From the NCBI RefSeq assembly GCF_030445035.2, contig NC_080673.1, positions 40,110,365-40,174,364 on the forward strand: a stretch of 64,000 nucleotides of DNA, in the 5' to 3' direction. This DNA comes from Dasypus novemcinctus (taxonomy: Eukaryota; Chordata; Mammalia; Cingulata; Dasypodidae). The notes below the pieces were generated by a model. The model made no database searches, was not told the DNA's origin, and saw only the letters and a list, made by a program, of their open reading frames with translations. Positions 10,621-22,925 of the stretch are shown in pieces. How positions within the stretch are numbered: the stretch's first letter is position 1; every line of letters begins with the position of its first letter. Position numbers and translations under genes: made by a program.

Positions 10621-12452
10621 CACCCCTTCTTTGGCAGAGAAGGTTCTACGATAGGAACCCAACCCAAGGTCAGGCAGTAGGAACGTGGTTGGCCACTGTT
10701 TCTGGCTCAGCCCCATCTACCCCACTTTTCTTAACCCCACAGTTTCTTTTCAGCTACCCTCAAATGAGTGCTAAGCCCACCAGCCATGAGTAGGTGGAGA
10801 AATCGAATCCCTTTTTCATGCTTTCCATTTATCTATTTCAGCCAAGCGGTTAATTAATTTTGGGAGATTCCCAGAGTGATTTAGGCACTTCCCCTCATAC
10901 TTCAATTAAAGAAAAACTTCACAGAGCTCATTCTCCAGAGCATTCAGATTTATTCTTTCTTGTTTTAATAACGAATAGTCTGCCTTTGAGGCCAGAGGCT
11001 TAGGAGGGCTGCTCAGTTGTTTACTGGTTTCTATTTTCTGCAGCTCAGCCGTAACTAAGGGTTTTGACCACCAGCTGGGCTTTCAACACTGCTTCTGCTC
11101 AAGGGCTTGGTCACAGGGGCTGTTCTTGGCTCAGAGAGACCTTATCCCACCCTGCTCCCACAGCCACTCTCTCCAGTGGCCATACTAACATTCATTCTTT
11201 CACCCAACTCAATTCACACACAAAGAACATTGCAATCAACTAAAATGTCTACACTGAGTCATTGATAAGAAACTTCTGGAAGGTTTATATATAAAACCTT
11301 ACAAGTGAAACTGCCACAGATCAATGTCAAGGAGGAGACACAGAACCAGGGTCTCTGGTCCAAGGACAAGTAGAGGAGGACAATTCCTACATGTGGGGCC
11401 TGAGGACTCCTTCTGGAGGAGGCTTTTGTTGACCCAAACCAAACCAGATATGCTTCATGTGAGGAGACTTGTATAGGGTTCTACTACTACATAATCAAAA
11501 GTTAAAGAGAATGACTAAGTGTAGTTTGGAGTGAACATATCTGTTGAGGTGTGTGGTATTACAGTACAAGTAGTCTTTCAGAAGTTCAAGTATAGTGAAT
11601 TCTGCAATTGCCTTTAGCAATCAATCAATTAATCAATATATTAATATCCATATACACACACTCTCTCTCTTCCTTTCCCTTTTTCCTCTTCCTCTTTTGC
11701 AACTTCTTCCACCCTCTTTCTTAGCTCCCTCACCATTATGCTATAGCAACTCTCTCTCCTCACGCTCACGTCTATTCACTATGGAAATGGGTCACATTTT
11801 CCTGTGACCTCTGCTTGGCTTAGATATGATTGAATTCACCTTTACCACATCAGTCATGTCCTTATCTACTTCACCAAGAAGATAGGACTCAGACTAAGAA
11901 CCAAAATTCTCAGGTTAATTGAAGCCAAATTCAAAACAAGAGGATCAAGGAGATCCTAGAAAAGAGGGGTTTGTGAAGGTCACCAGAGCTGAAAGAACTT
12001 ATCAAATAAAAAAATAATAAATGTTTCTTTTTCATAGAAGGAAGCAAGGTAAACTTGGTTGATTAGGAGGATAGGAGTCCTGTCAGACGAAGCAGTGAAT
12101 TATTGATTTTAGTTGCAAGTCTCCTTTTCCAAAAACCAGATCTACACCTGGTCTGATGTTTCTTCCAGTGATCATTGTAATTCTTTCCTTCTTGTCACTA
12201 TTCAACTTTTCAGCCAGAAGGCATAGACTCAACAGTTTTAATTTCCCGCCATCATTCCCTCTTCTGTTTTCAACATGATGAAACGCAGGTGTACTAGGTC
12301 CAGTGTTCACATCTAGACTTCATATCTTTTTTTGCTCTCCTTCATAGCAACCAGTGATCATCAGCTTCTCCTTGAAGCTGTTTCCTCTCTTGGCTCTATA
12401 TCAAAACCATTCTCTGGTTCTGTTGCTACCTGTTTTGTGTTTCATTTCTGCA
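10621..12452. other. Single-copy DNA
   Basis: No gene or repeat family recognised over 1.8 kb. A pyrimidine-rich stretch at 11660-11760 is low complexity. Confidence 0.4.
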
Positions 12453-12491
12453 TACACACACACACATGCACACACATGCACACACACACCC
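12453..12491. repeat. (CA)n microsatellite
   Basis: Interrupted dinucleotide array with two 'tg' interruptions. Confidence 0.9.
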
Positions 12492-13124
12492 CTTTAGTCA
12501 ATATGGTGAACTGGACTGACAAAGAAATAGCCACTCCCATTGCAAATACAGATACATTCTGAACTCTTACAAGCTTAAATCCATATCTAGGCTAGTGAGG
12601 TCTCAAAGTCAGAACAGTGAGTAGGAGCTGGAACATAAATGACTCATAGGGGTATCATAATTAGGTTTAAGTCTTAACCACTGGAAGCTGAGGTTTTAAC
12701 TCTTGCATGGGAAACTGGAACTGAGCTACCTGAATAAAGTCAAGATTCAAAATGATTGCCCATCCATGAAAAAGGCTAGAAAACCTCCTTCCAGTTGAGC
12801 AGGGTCAAGGAAGCTTGCCTTCCTCCCAAGCTGAGTTAGTAAAGTAATAATTCACAAAAGTAGAATTCAAACGAGTGCCATGAAGACCAGACCAAGATAT
12901 TAACATTAAAAATTGCGCCAGAATCAGTCACATAGGATCTCCACAGACGCAAAGGAGAGAACAGCTCTAATGATGTATCTACAACACAGGACGTGTGAAA
13001 CTTCAAAAAATAATATCCTTTAAGATTTCCTCATAGTCAATATCTATAAACCACACAAGGAAACAAGCCATTATGAGAGGAGTCAAGAATTATAAGAGAA
13101 AAAGTCTGAAAAAGTCTTTAAAAT
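12492..13124. other. Single-copy DNA
   Basis: No feature recognised before the SINE target-site duplication at 13125. Confidence 0.4.
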
Positions 13125-13135
13125 AAGTATGTTTA

Positions 13136-13598
13136 GGGAAGTGGATGTGGCTCAAATGATAAGGCCTCTGCCTACCACAGGGGAGGACCTGGGTTCGATC
13201 CCTGGGGCTTCCTGGTGAAAAAGGAGAGAAAGCGTGCTTTCGTGGCTAGCCAGAGCCCACATGGCGAGCTGAGTGCCCACACGGTGAGCCAGTGCCTGCG
13301 CAAGTAAGTCACTCAGCAAGATGACGGTGCAACAAAAGAGAGACGAAGTGGAGTCAAGGTGAAGTGCAGCAGAGATAGGAACTGAGGAGGCGCGATTGAC
13401 AGGGAAGCGCTCTCCACATCAGAGGTCCCCAGGACCAACTCCTGGTGAATCCTAGAGGAGGAAGACGAGAAGACAAAAAAGAGAAACAGATACAGAAGAT
13501 CACACAGCAAATGGACACAGACAGCAAAAACAGCAGGGAGGGGGAGGAGGAGGAGAGGGCAGGGGAGGGCGGGAGAGGGGAGGAGAGGGAGAGGGAAA
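13136..13598 (+). mobile_element. DAS-SINE, dimeric form with purine-rich tail
   Basis: Head 'gggaagtggatgtggctcaa' at 13136, B-box-like 'gggttcgatccc' near 13191, and a second tRNA-like unit around 13390-13450. It ends in a GA-rich run (13536-13596) instead of plain poly(A). A perfect 11-bp target-site duplication 'aagtatgttta' flanks it at 13125-13135 and 13599-13609. Confidence 0.9.
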
Positions 13599-13669
13599 AA
13601 GTATGTTTAAAATATTTTAAGAATATTGAAAGTCATAAGGCAAGTGCATAAAAAAGTAAAGGCAATATG

Positions 13670-14825
13670 AGAGGGGCCCCCACCCTCATCAAGATGGCAG
13701 AGTAAGAAACTTTGGGGCTCCGTCCCCCCTGCAAAGAAGCTTTGAACAACCAGAAAGAACTGGAAGAAACGTCTTTCTCAAAGCTCCGGGAAATAGTTAA
13801 AGGATTGCAGTAACATGGCAAGCACCAAATCAAGAAGAGGGCAATTTAAAAGCGGTAGGATCCTAGGGCACCCTGGCTGCCCCGCCCCCGCCCCACCCCA
13901 GCTCAGCGTATACTGGACCACACTCCAGGGGCCGGTTCCTGGTTCCAGCGACAGCATCGTGACCCTTGTGCACATAATGGGAGCAGGTTTATCTGGCCCA
14001 ATCTCTCTGCTTGTGGCCTGAGGGACAGAACTAAGGTATTCATTGCAGGCTCCCGATCCCAAAACTAGCCCTGCATGTAGAAGGCGGCTCATGGAACTCT
14101 CTTACAGAACAGGAGTCGGAGCAGTCAAGTTGTGGCTGCCTGGGCCAAGGGACTGCTGGCTGTGGGACACACAGTGCAGTGCTTGGACTATGAGGAAACT
14201 GTTTCCAAGGGAAGAGAGGACATTTGTATCCATGTAAATAGGGGAATTCCTAGGGTCATGCCTGACCACAAGACAGGAGTGCAAGAGCAGCCTGGAGGCC
14301 CCATACACTTTAGCCTCAGGCTATTCTCTAAATTCCTGGTGTGGATTAGTAGGAAGGAGAGCTCTCTGACAGGTCAGTCTTTTTGTTGTTGTTGTTGTTG
14401 TTAGCTCCTGGCACTCAAGGAAAGCTCTGTCATAGTACAAGCTGGATACAAACAGAAGGAACACATGCCTCAGAGTCTAAATTCCAGAAATAAAACATTA
14501 AAATATCAAAATATCCAGGTTTCCACAAAAGATTACAAAGCATACAAAGAAACAGGAAGTGATGGCCCAAGCAAAAGAGAAAATTAAAACATTAAAAACC
14601 ATCAATAAGGAATCTGCTACAATAAGACTTCTTTTAAAAATGGTCCTAAATATGCTAAAGAGCTAAAGGAAAACATGGACAAAGAACTAAAGGAAATTAG
14701 GAAGTTGGATGATGAACACAAAGAGAATAACAATAAAGAGATGCAAATTATGACAAAGAACCAAACAGCTAAAGACTACAGTAAAAGTAAGGCAGATTTT
14801 TTAAAAAGGTATTAAATTTAAAAAT
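13670..14825 (+). mobile_element. HAL1-like LINE, 5' UTR and start of ORF1
   Basis: Begins with the LINE 5' signature 'aagatggcagagtaag' and continues through a GC-rich 5' UTR to an ORF1-like coiled-coil region near 14640-14800. It is collinear with 44385-45370: both have 'agctcctggcattcaagg'-type and 'caaagcacacaaagaa'-type segments and then the coding start. A (TTG)n run at 14383-14402 sits where the other copy has a CTC-rich tract. The reading frame is broken and the element is truncated at about 14825. Confidence 0.65.
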
Positions 14826-14829
14826 ATAT

Positions 14830-17620
14830 AACTATTGATACATAAACATCAATGGGCTAAGAGGGAATTAGTCAATTTGAGGGTGAGTCTGAGGAAATCA
14901 CCCAGAAGTTAGCACAGAGATGGAGAGATGAAAAATGTGAAAGAAAATTTAAGAGACAAAGAGCCTATAATGAAAAGCTCTAACATGTTCCAAAGGAGAG
15001 ACTAGAGAGAATGGAATACAGATAATATTTAAGTAGCTAGAATTTTCCAGAATTGAAGATCAACAAGGATTCTCAAATTGAAAGAACATCTGTATTAGGA
15101 GTTAGATTAAAATTTTTTCTCATATGGACATCTAATATTGAAACATCAGAACAAACACAAAGAAAAATAATAAAAGCTACCAAAGAGTTAAGACGAGTAT
15201 TTTTTAAAGGACAATTAAAATGACCGTTCACTCTTTTTTTTTTAAGATTTATTTTTAATTTATTTCTCTCCCCTTCTGCACCCCCTGTGTATTTGCTCTT
15301 TGTGTCCATTTGCTGTATGTTCTTCTGTGGCCACTTATATTCTTCTCAGTGGCATCAGGAATCTGTGTCTCTTTTTGTTACATCTTCTTTCTGGGTCAGC
15401 AATCCATGTGTGTGGCACCACTCCTGGGCAGGCTGCACTTTTTTCATGCCGGGCAGCTCTCCTTATGGGGCACACTCCTTGTGCGTGGGGCTCCCCTATG
15501 TGGGGACTCCCCTGTATGGCATGGCACTCCTTGTGTGCATCTGCACTGCGCGTGGGCCGGCTCACCACGTGGGTCAAGAGGCCCTGGGTTTGAACTCTGG
15601 ACCTCCCATGTGGTAGGTGAACGCTCTATTCGTTGAGCCAAATCCTCTTCTTGACAGTTGAGTCTTCATTAGTGATAATAGATTCTGGAAAACATGAAAT
15701 TTTGTATTAAAAAATAGAGGGTAAATAATTGTCTAACTAAATTTCTCTTCTAGCTCAAGTATCATTCAAGGTTGAGGGAAAATAATGACATTTTCAGACA
15801 TTTAAAGATTTATGGTCAATTAGTTATAGATTCTCAATCAAAAAACTGCTAAATGACACAATTCAGCAAGAAAGAAATTAAAATAAGAAATGGGATGCAA
15901 GGAGCAATGATAAGCAAATAAATAATTGGTAACACTTGTAATTAACTAATTGGTAATAAATCTAAAGGGAAATTTAAATAAGACTTTAAACTTTAAAAAA
16001 AAGATAAAAATCCCTTGTTGAACTAGAATGCTTAAAAGCAAAAACATGGAAGATGGAAGAGAGTAAGATCATCATATATTTTAGGAGGAAAATAAAGGGT
16101 TTAACTTTTGACTTTGTTAAATCTGCACTCAAAATTTTAAGGGTGACCAATGAAAAACTAGAAATACAAGTTAAAATATTTAAACTGTGGAAGAAAGAAA
16201 AGGAATGGAGGAAGCTAAAAAAAAAATCCAAAGGAAAGCAGGAAGAAAAATAAAACAATTAAAGCATGACAAATGCAAACAGTGAGATGGAAGACATAAA
16301 TCTTTAATGACATTGAACTTGCCATTTCAAATATAAAGATGCTCAATGGAAAAAGAAAGCAGAACAAAAGAAATCTATGCTAACCATAGGCACACTTAAA
16401 GCAAATTGATAGAAAATAGTTTATGGCAGGCAACTACTAACCAAAAGAAAGGTGATGCAATATTTTAATATCATATGATACTACCCTAAGCAAACTGATC
16501 TATTAGAAAAAAAGGAAAGATACTTAAAAGGGTACTTCATAAAAGAGAGAAATGGTCAATGGTGTAGAAAAACACCAATTTTATAAGCCATCAGCTAAAT
16601 GCAAATTAAAATAACAATAAAATAATACTATACACCCATCAAAATAGCTAAAATGAAAAAGATAATATGAACTGTGGGGTAAACGGAACTTCCACACACC
16701 ACTGGGGAAATGTATTTCGGCACAACTACTTTAGAAAATTGTCCTAACAATACATAACTGAAGCTGATTGCATACAAATCTATGCTTGAGAAATTCTACT
16801 CATAGATACCCAACAGAAAAGCATGCACGTGTTCATCAAAACACATACACAACAATGTGGACAGTAGTGCTATTCATAGGAGCCCCAAACTGTAGAAAAG
16901 CTAAGTGCCCATTAACAGGAGAATGGATTTTAAAAAATGGTAAATCCTTTCAATGAAATACGGTATGTCAGTGATAATAAACAGGCTAAAACTACACATA
17001 ACATCATGGATGAAGCTCACAAATATAATGCTGAACAAAAGAAGCCAGGCACAGAATAAATATTGTGTGAGTCCATTGATATAAAGTTCGAAAACCAGCA
17101 AAACCCATTAATGGTGTCCTAAGTGGGGTTAGTGGTTACCGTGGAAGGGGGCAGTGATTGGGAGGGGCAGCAGAGGCTCCCCTGGTGCTGACGGTGATCT
17201 GGGTGCTGGATACAGGGGTGCCTTCATTTTGTGAAGATTCACCTGGCTGTGCACTTAAGACGTTGGTACTTCTCTCTGCATACTATGCCTCAGTACAACG
17301 TTTATCTGAAAGGTACAGTTGACAGTCACTTAACATTCAAAAATCATTAGAGAAGATGATTCAAGAGTACACAACATAAAAATGCAGGAAAAACATGTTA
17401 TAGAGGGGGATGAGGGCATTCATTACTAAAAACATTAAGCTATTTTCTAGGGAAAAAAATAGATATGAAGATAACTTGGATTCAAGAAATAGAGGCTATA
17501 GGTTCTTTTCAGTCATTCGTGAAACATTTACAAAATTGACCACAAAGGATGTCTCCATAAATTCCATAGAATAAATATGCAGAGCAGGTTCTCTGACTGT
17601 GATTACAAGTAATATATGTT
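14830..17620 (+). mobile_element. L1M remnant(s), internally rearranged
   Basis: Degenerate LINE sequence. The ORF1 3' end is recognised by 'aaagctaccaaagagttaag' before the SINE and 'gtatcattcaaggttgaggg' after it. ORF2 C-terminal and 3' UTR sequence follow at 16560-17340 ('acacccatcaaaatagctaa', 'tcataggagccccaaactgt'). An internal ORF2 piece near 17500-17610 lies out of order. At least two insertions or an internal deletion are needed, and no frame survives. A SINE at 15234-15651 interrupts it. Confidence 0.6.
15234..15651 (-). mobile_element. DAS-SINE, long form
   Basis: Complete minus-strand copy from 'ttttttttttaagattta' to the reversed head ending 'aatcctcttct'. The flanks 'tgaccgttcactc' (15221-15233) and 'tgacagttgagtc' (15652-15664) form a decayed 13-bp target-site duplication. 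Overlapping ORFs of about 100 codons here are SINE shadows. Confidence 0.88.
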
Positions 17621-17929
17621 CATCGTTGAAAATTTGGAAATTTCAAATTTTCTACCCAGATGTTTCCACTCAATATCTTAGTGCATATTCTTCATGGTTT
17701 TATTTATGTATATTTTAACATAGTTAAAATTATTCTGTATATGTTACCTTCTCTTTGCAGTTTAAGATTATTGATGGTTGCTATGGGTTGACATTACCCA
17801 GAAGGAGATATCTTTTTCTACCTTAAAATGGAGAGTAAGGATTTCCTACTGGAAAATTAATTCTTTAAGCACATGAGCATATTCTGAACTGTGTTTATCA
17901 CCATCAAAAAAAGCCCAAAACAATCACAG

Positions 17930-18035
17930 GTATTTATTACTGATCATAGTTTAAACACAGGGCACTGTGACAAAGGACATGGAGAGGGAGATCTGTGCCT
18001 TGTCCTCGAGTGGCTTACCATTTAGTTAGGATAAG
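17930..18035 (-). mobile_element. L2 3' fragment
   Basis: Reversed L2-like order: 'acacagggcactgtgacaaa', then 'ttgtcctcgagtggcttacc'. Short and diverged. Confidence 0.45.
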
Positions 18036-18041
18036 AGTGTC

Positions 18042-18510
18042 GTGGTTTTTTGGCCCTACAGCATTCAGCCCTCTTTCCCCCTTCATACGAGCATCCGAAT
18101 CTCCCTTTTGGCAAGTTCCAATTGTCATAGTTTGAGTGTCTTGCCTCCCCCCTACCCCAGATCCTATGGCAAAACCAAAGTGACCACATACTTGCTTATG
18201 TGGTCACTTTATATGAGGATGACCCTCTCTTTCGGAACTTTCATTCTTGAGCAAGTAGCACAAGGACAGAGACAGAGTTGGTGGCTATTCATCCCAGACA
18301 GCAGTACCAGCTTGTGGAACAGTTTGTTCCTACTCAGAGACCGTTGTTGGGCTTCTCGGGACTGCATTTTCCAGGGATCCATTTCTCCCTGTTTCAACAC
18401 CTGGTCCTCCAGCCTCCATTGGTCCTCTGAGGACTGCTGTATCTTTCTGAGAAACTATCCTTTATTTAAGCTAATTTGCAAATAAACATCCTGACTAAAA
18501 CAGTAGTATA
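18042..18510 (+). repeat. Possible old LTR-like repeat
   Basis: A 470-bp unit ending 'gcaaataaacatcctgact', which places an AATAAA motif close to the end as in old mammalian LTRs. I do not recognise the family and the start is uncertain. It contains the perfect hairpin at 18177-18210. An open frame of 147 codons crosses it without any recognisable domain. Confidence 0.35.
18177..18210. repeat. Perfect 14-bp inverted repeat with 6-nt loop
   Basis: Left arm 'aaagtgaccacata' (18177-18190), loop 'cttgct', right arm 'tatgtggtcacttt' (18197-18210). All 14 pairs match. It could form a cruciform or RNA hairpin; no function is implied by sequence alone. Confidence 0.9.
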
Positions 18511-18689
18511 GGTGAATAACAGTGAAATCAATACTGAGAGACAAGAAAGTTGAACAAACAGCTAAGTGTTAGATAGAGTGGAGAGAAGAAGGGGAAGCCA
18601 GAATGAGTCTATGGAAATGAAACTTTGAGTAGGGACATAACAGACCTTGAAGAGGTTTGTTAGCCAGGCTAAAGCCACCATGGTGCCTC

Positions 18690-20275
18690 TAGACTGCTTT
18701 GAATCCTCTTTTCAATAACCAGAAACTACAGTAATCAAGACGGCATGGTATTGGCATAAGGATATTCAAATAGATCCGTGGAGCAGAATTGAGAGTCCAG
18801 AAACAGAACCATATATATACAATTACTTGATTTATTACAGAGTCGCCCCTGAAATTCAGTGAAGGAAAGAATGGTCCTTGCAATAATTGGTCCCAAATCA
18901 ATTGGATATGCATATGGGAAAAACAAATTTTGATTCTTATGTGCAAAAAACGAATTCTAAATGAACTATTTATCTTAATGTGAAAGGTAAAAGAGTAAAG
19001 CTTCCAGAAGAAAACATAGGAGAATATTTTCATGACCTTAGGGGTAAACAAAGTTTCTTAAATAGGGTACAAAACCTACCAGCCATTCTGAATAACTTGG
19101 ATTTAAACACCTCCTCTTCACCAAAAGATACAATTAAGAGTGCAATCAGAGCAAACCGCAGACTGAGAGAGGTTTACAATACCTACATCTGAGAAAAGAT
19201 TGGGATCCAGAATGAATAGAGTTCCCACAAATCCATAAAAGAAATAACCCAATTGTTTAAATGAACAAAAGACCTTAACAGGCTCTTCACAAAACAGGAT
19301 ATCCAAATGGCGAGTAAGTGTATAAAAGCTACTTAACATCAGCATGCGTCAGAAGATGCGCTATAAATAAGGAGTCACTATTAAACACCCACCAGGATGA
19401 CTAAAATTAAAAGGACCAACAATGCAAAGTGTTGACAAGGATACTGAGCAACTAGTACCGTCATCCTTCACTTGAAGGATTGTAAATTGGTACACCCATT
19501 TTGGAAAAGTGTTTGGTAATATCTGTTGGTAGATAGTCAAGAGAAACAAGCTTGTCAGCCAAAAAACATGTACAAGAATGTTCATAGCAGTTTATTCAAC
19601 ATAGCCAAAAATTATAAATAACCCAAACATCACATCAGCAGTAGAAAGGATAAATTGTAGAATGCCGGTGCAATAGAAAAACACACAGCAATAAAAAATA
19701 ACTATTGTTGCACACAACATGAAAGAATCTCACAGACAATGATAAGGGAAAGAGGCTAACACTAAAGAATACGTATTATATGTATGAATTTCAAGAACAG
19801 GCAAACCTAAACTATAGTGATAGAAGTCATTTTTTAAAAAAAGATGTATTTATTTTACTTTATTTATTGCCCCTCTCCCTCGTCGTTTACACTTGCCGTC
19901 TGCTCTCAGCTCTCCACGGTGGCACGGGCCAGCTTGCCTTCACCAGGAGGCTCCAGGAATGGAACTGCGGCCTCCCATAAGGTAGATGGGAACCCAGTTG
20001 CTTGGGCCACATCTGCTTCCCGAGTGAAGTCATTAGAGAGCATACCTCTGGAACAGAAGTGGATATTAACTGGCAAGCGGCATTAGGAAGTATGAGGGAG
20101 CTTTTGGGATTTGGGAAATATTTTATATCTTGATCTGGGAGGTCAGGTATATACATATATGTACACACATATATGTGTTTATGTGTGTATGCATAGAAAT
20201 TCACTGAGTTATATACACTTGAAATCTGTGCTTCTTTCTATATGTATGCTATGCTTCAATAAAAATAAAAAAGAA
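18690..20275 (+). mobile_element. L1M ORF2 3' half and 3' UTR
   Basis: Typical order of an old L1 3' end: 'gacggcatggtattggcata', 'caccaaaagatacaattaag', 'cacccaccaggatgactaaa', 'tacacccattttggaaaagt', 'gttcatagcagtttattcaa' and a 3' terminal 'tatgctatgcttcaataaaa'. The ORF2 frame is broken by stops and shifts. A minus-strand SINE at 19833-20022 interrupts it, and the L1 resumes exactly afterwards. Confidence 0.85.
19833..20022 (-). mobile_element. DAS-SINE, short form, inside L1M
   Basis: A 190-bp copy with reversed head 'cttgggccacatctgcttcc', a short body and tail 'aaaaaaagatgtatttattt'. The target-site duplication 'gaagtcatt' occurs on both sides (19823-19831 and 20026-20034). Confidence 0.85.
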
Positions 20276-21009
20276 GCTATATTTTGAGATAGGAATCTAT
20301 CTCACCCTAGTTGCTACATCGAGGGAAAGAATAGTTCTATTCTGGACATGGAGAAATGGGAAGAAAACATGAAAAAAATTTCTGGGAAAAATATGGGGGA
20401 CCCAGGAACAACAAACATTTTATTTTTTTACTTCATTCATATAACTTGTCTCTGACAGATTTCCCAACAAGCACAGCTACAGTTTTGGGGGAGAATTCTT
20501 GTAATCTATTGGCACATAAGTACAGTTTGCTAGTGAAGTTCCAGCTCAGAGAGAGTAAGCTTGGTTCCGAAGGAAAATGAGCCTCTGAGAAATTTGCAGT
20601 CTTCTAAAACTCAGGGTGCAGCCCCTCTGACTGCTGGAGCCAAGACTTTGGGCAAAGGAAGTGATGGGCATTCCAAGAGAGTCAGGTGGAATCACCATCT
20701 TGCAGTGACAGGTGCGTTTGAGCTAAACAGGAAAACAAATGGCAAACAAACAAACAAAAATAGATGTAGGGGTATCTGTGCAGAGAAGATGAAAAGCTTT
20801 TTTTAGTTGGAAAATTGGAACAGTCTCTGCAATAAGCATGTCGATGAGGATGTCAGCATATAATAATGGAATAAGAACTAGCACGTTCCCTTAGCAAGGA
20901 ACCCAGGAGAAGTAAAATGAGAATCCAATCTAGGGCCAAGATAGCCTTCTGCCCTGGCTATCTTTGGTTGAAATCCTCAAAATACCTTGGTGCGGTAGGA
21001 TTAAGAGCC
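20276..21009. other. Single-copy DNA
   Basis: No gene or repeat recognised. The frames of 74 and 81 codons here have no domain similarity. Confidence 0.35.
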
Positions 21010-21195
21010 GTCATCATCATCATCATCGTGGTCATCCTAATCATCAAACTGTACTAAATGTTTCACATACATTGCTTATTTAATCTGCAATAGTCCTGTG
21101 CATACGAAGTAGTACTATTTTTGTCCCTGTTTTACATATGAGGAAACTGAGGTTCGCTCAAGGTCAACACAGCTAGTTAGCCCCAAGAAAGCTCC
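21010..21195 (-). mobile_element. MIR
   Basis: Reverse-oriented MIR, with core 'ttacatatgaggaaactgag' followed by 'caaggtcaacacagctagtt'. A (TCA)n stretch at 21015-21031 marks its edge. Confidence 0.75.
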
Positions 21196-21482
21196 TGGTT
21201 AGACCTGTCTCATCTGTTGCACCCACAGCAGCGCGTGCAGCGTTTGGTCCTGCCCAGTGGAGGAGCTGGCCCCGAGGCTGCTGCCAGGACAGGATCCCGG
21301 TCCTGAAGCGGGCAGGGTAGCAGGGCCTGAGGGTGAGGGCATGATCATGTCAGAAGGGGAAGGGGAAGGATCTTTGTGGGAAAATCCACGGCAATAGTCA
21401 AATCCGGAGTGGGAGTCCAGGAGGTCAGTGCTGAAGGAAGGAAGGAGTGGGAAAGAAAGTGAGTGTGATAGGGAAACGGACT

Positions 21483-21494
21483 TGGCCCAGTGGT
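21483..21494 (+). promoter_or_regulatory. Pol III A box of young DAS-SINE
   Basis: 'tggcccagtggt' fits the tRNA-gene A-box pattern TRGCNNAGYNG. It lies about 15 bp inside the SINE start, as expected for a type 2 internal promoter. Confidence 0.65.
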
Positions 21495-21526
21495 TAGGGC
21501 GTCCGTCTACCACATGGGAGGTCCGC

Positions 21527-21537
21527 GGTTCAAACCC
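21527..21537 (+). promoter_or_regulatory. Pol III B box of young DAS-SINE
   Basis: 'ggttcaaaccc' fits the B-box pattern GGTTCNANNCC and lies about 33 bp after the A box, which is normal tRNA-gene spacing. Confidence 0.7.
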
Positions 21538-21915
21538 CGCCTCCTTGGGCCGTGTGCAGCTGGCCCATGCCAGTGCTGATGCGCACAAGGAGTGCCGTGC
21601 CACACAGGGGTGTCCCCTGCTTAGAGGAGCCCCACACGCAAGGAGTGAGCCCTGAAGGAGAGCCACCCAGCATGAAAGAAAGTGCAGCCTGCCCAGGAAT
21701 GGTGCCACGCATTCGGAGAGCTGACACAACAAGATGATGCAACAAAAAGAAGCACAGATTGCCGTGCTGCTGACAACAACAGAAGTGGACAAAGAAGAAC
21801 ATGTAGCAAATAGACACAGGGAACAGACAACTTGGGGAAGGGGGCGGGAAGGGGAAAGAAATAAATTAAAAAATAAATAAATCTTAAAAAAAAAAAAAAA
21901 AGAAAGTGAGTGTGA

Positions 21916-22784
21916 GGATGGAGAAAGGTGAGAGGACTGCAAACAGAGCAGAGGCACTGGGCGCTCACCCCGGCACTGCCATCCTGTGGGTGCTGATGCT
22001 CAGCTGGGGTCCCAGTAGAAAGCTGGGGTCGACAACACCCGCACAGATTTTAAAGATGTGCTTTATGTATTTATTCCAGAGTTAGCCATCGAGTCAGTTG
22101 TCTATACTTCAGACCAGAGTGTGAATCATTTTCTTGTCTCTGTAAAGTCCCAAGTTTAAAGCACCCTTTTCAGATATTGCTAAGAAATAACTGCACGGAC
22201 TCAAACAACCTCGGGGTCCTCCAGCTAGGGAGAGGCCACACCACTTACCCCCAAAGGCAGAGGCTGGAAAGGCACTGGTTTAACTAATAAAGGATAACGA
22301 TTCCCTCTCCAAAAGGAAGCAAAGTCATGGGGTTGAGGCTTCATCAGTTCTGTGCCCATCAGGTAGATAGAATATATTTTCATATTTCTTCAAATAAAAT
22401 GCAATTACTTTTCAATGATGTTAGAAATCAAAGTCCAAGATAAATTTTCTTAATCTGGGAAATACTCATCATGAGTTTAAACTCCCCTGTGCACAAGGAG
22501 AAACTGAGTCATGGATCCAGGTCAATATCCCGTAGAGACATTGCCATGCAGAGGCCCAGATGAACAGGGACTCAACAAAGACAAATCTCTTATTCTTGAA
22601 AATCTGTCCCTGTTACACCTGCTAATCTACCTATCAAAATTTGCAGATACAAACATTTAATATCCTGTCTTTATTATTATCCAAGGCAAGCAGGAATAAA
22701 AAGGAAACTGTTTTATGCAGGGGACATTTGGAGGGAGGTAACTAAACAGAATCATATATATTTTTAATGTAATATTATTACAAA
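21916..22784. other. Single-copy DNA
   Basis: Nothing recognised. No frame longer than 60 codons begins in this stretch. Confidence 0.4.
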
Positions 22785-22842
22785 GTAAATAAAATAAAAT
22801 AAAATAAAGTAAAAAAATAAAATAAAATAAACAGAATCAAAG
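22785..22842. repeat. (TAAAA)n low-complexity array
   Basis: Run of 'aataaaataaaataaa' units with a few interruptions. Confidence 0.85.
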
Positions 22843-22925
22843 CAAATGCTACGCTTTTAATTAGCTTTTTAATGCCAATCTTTAGGGCTATAAAGCTTCC
22901 ATTCCTCAGAGATGATTTACATACT

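Larger units (their letters stand above)
21469..21900 (+). mobile_element. DAS-SINE, young long form with 15-bp TSD
   Basis: Well-preserved copy with the variant head 'gggaaacggacttggcccag' and a 'ggtccgcggttcaaaccccg' junction. The body contains 'gctgacaacaacagaagtgg', and the tail is 'aaataaataaatctt' plus about 16 A. A perfect target-site duplication 'agaaagtgagtgtga' flanks it at 21454-21468 and 21901-21915. The low divergence and intact duplication mark it as one of the youngest insertions here. The 252-codon frame across it on the minus strand is a SINE shadow. Confidence 0.93.

Noticed and set aside
11660-11760. Pyrimidine-rich stretch considered as a splice-site tract
   Set aside because: No exon-like open frame or acceptor with conserved context follows; it is simple low-complexity DNA.
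21483-21545. tRNA gene candidate from the A- and B-box pattern
   Set aside because: It is the head of a SINE: the anticodon and acceptor stems do not close into a cloverleaf and the unit is repeated throughout the window.
21199-21957. 252-codon open frame on the minus strand, the longest in the window
   Set aside because: It reads straight through a DAS-SINE and its poly(T) side; the same Cys/Leu-rich peptide pattern appears at every SINE copy. It is a repeat shadow.
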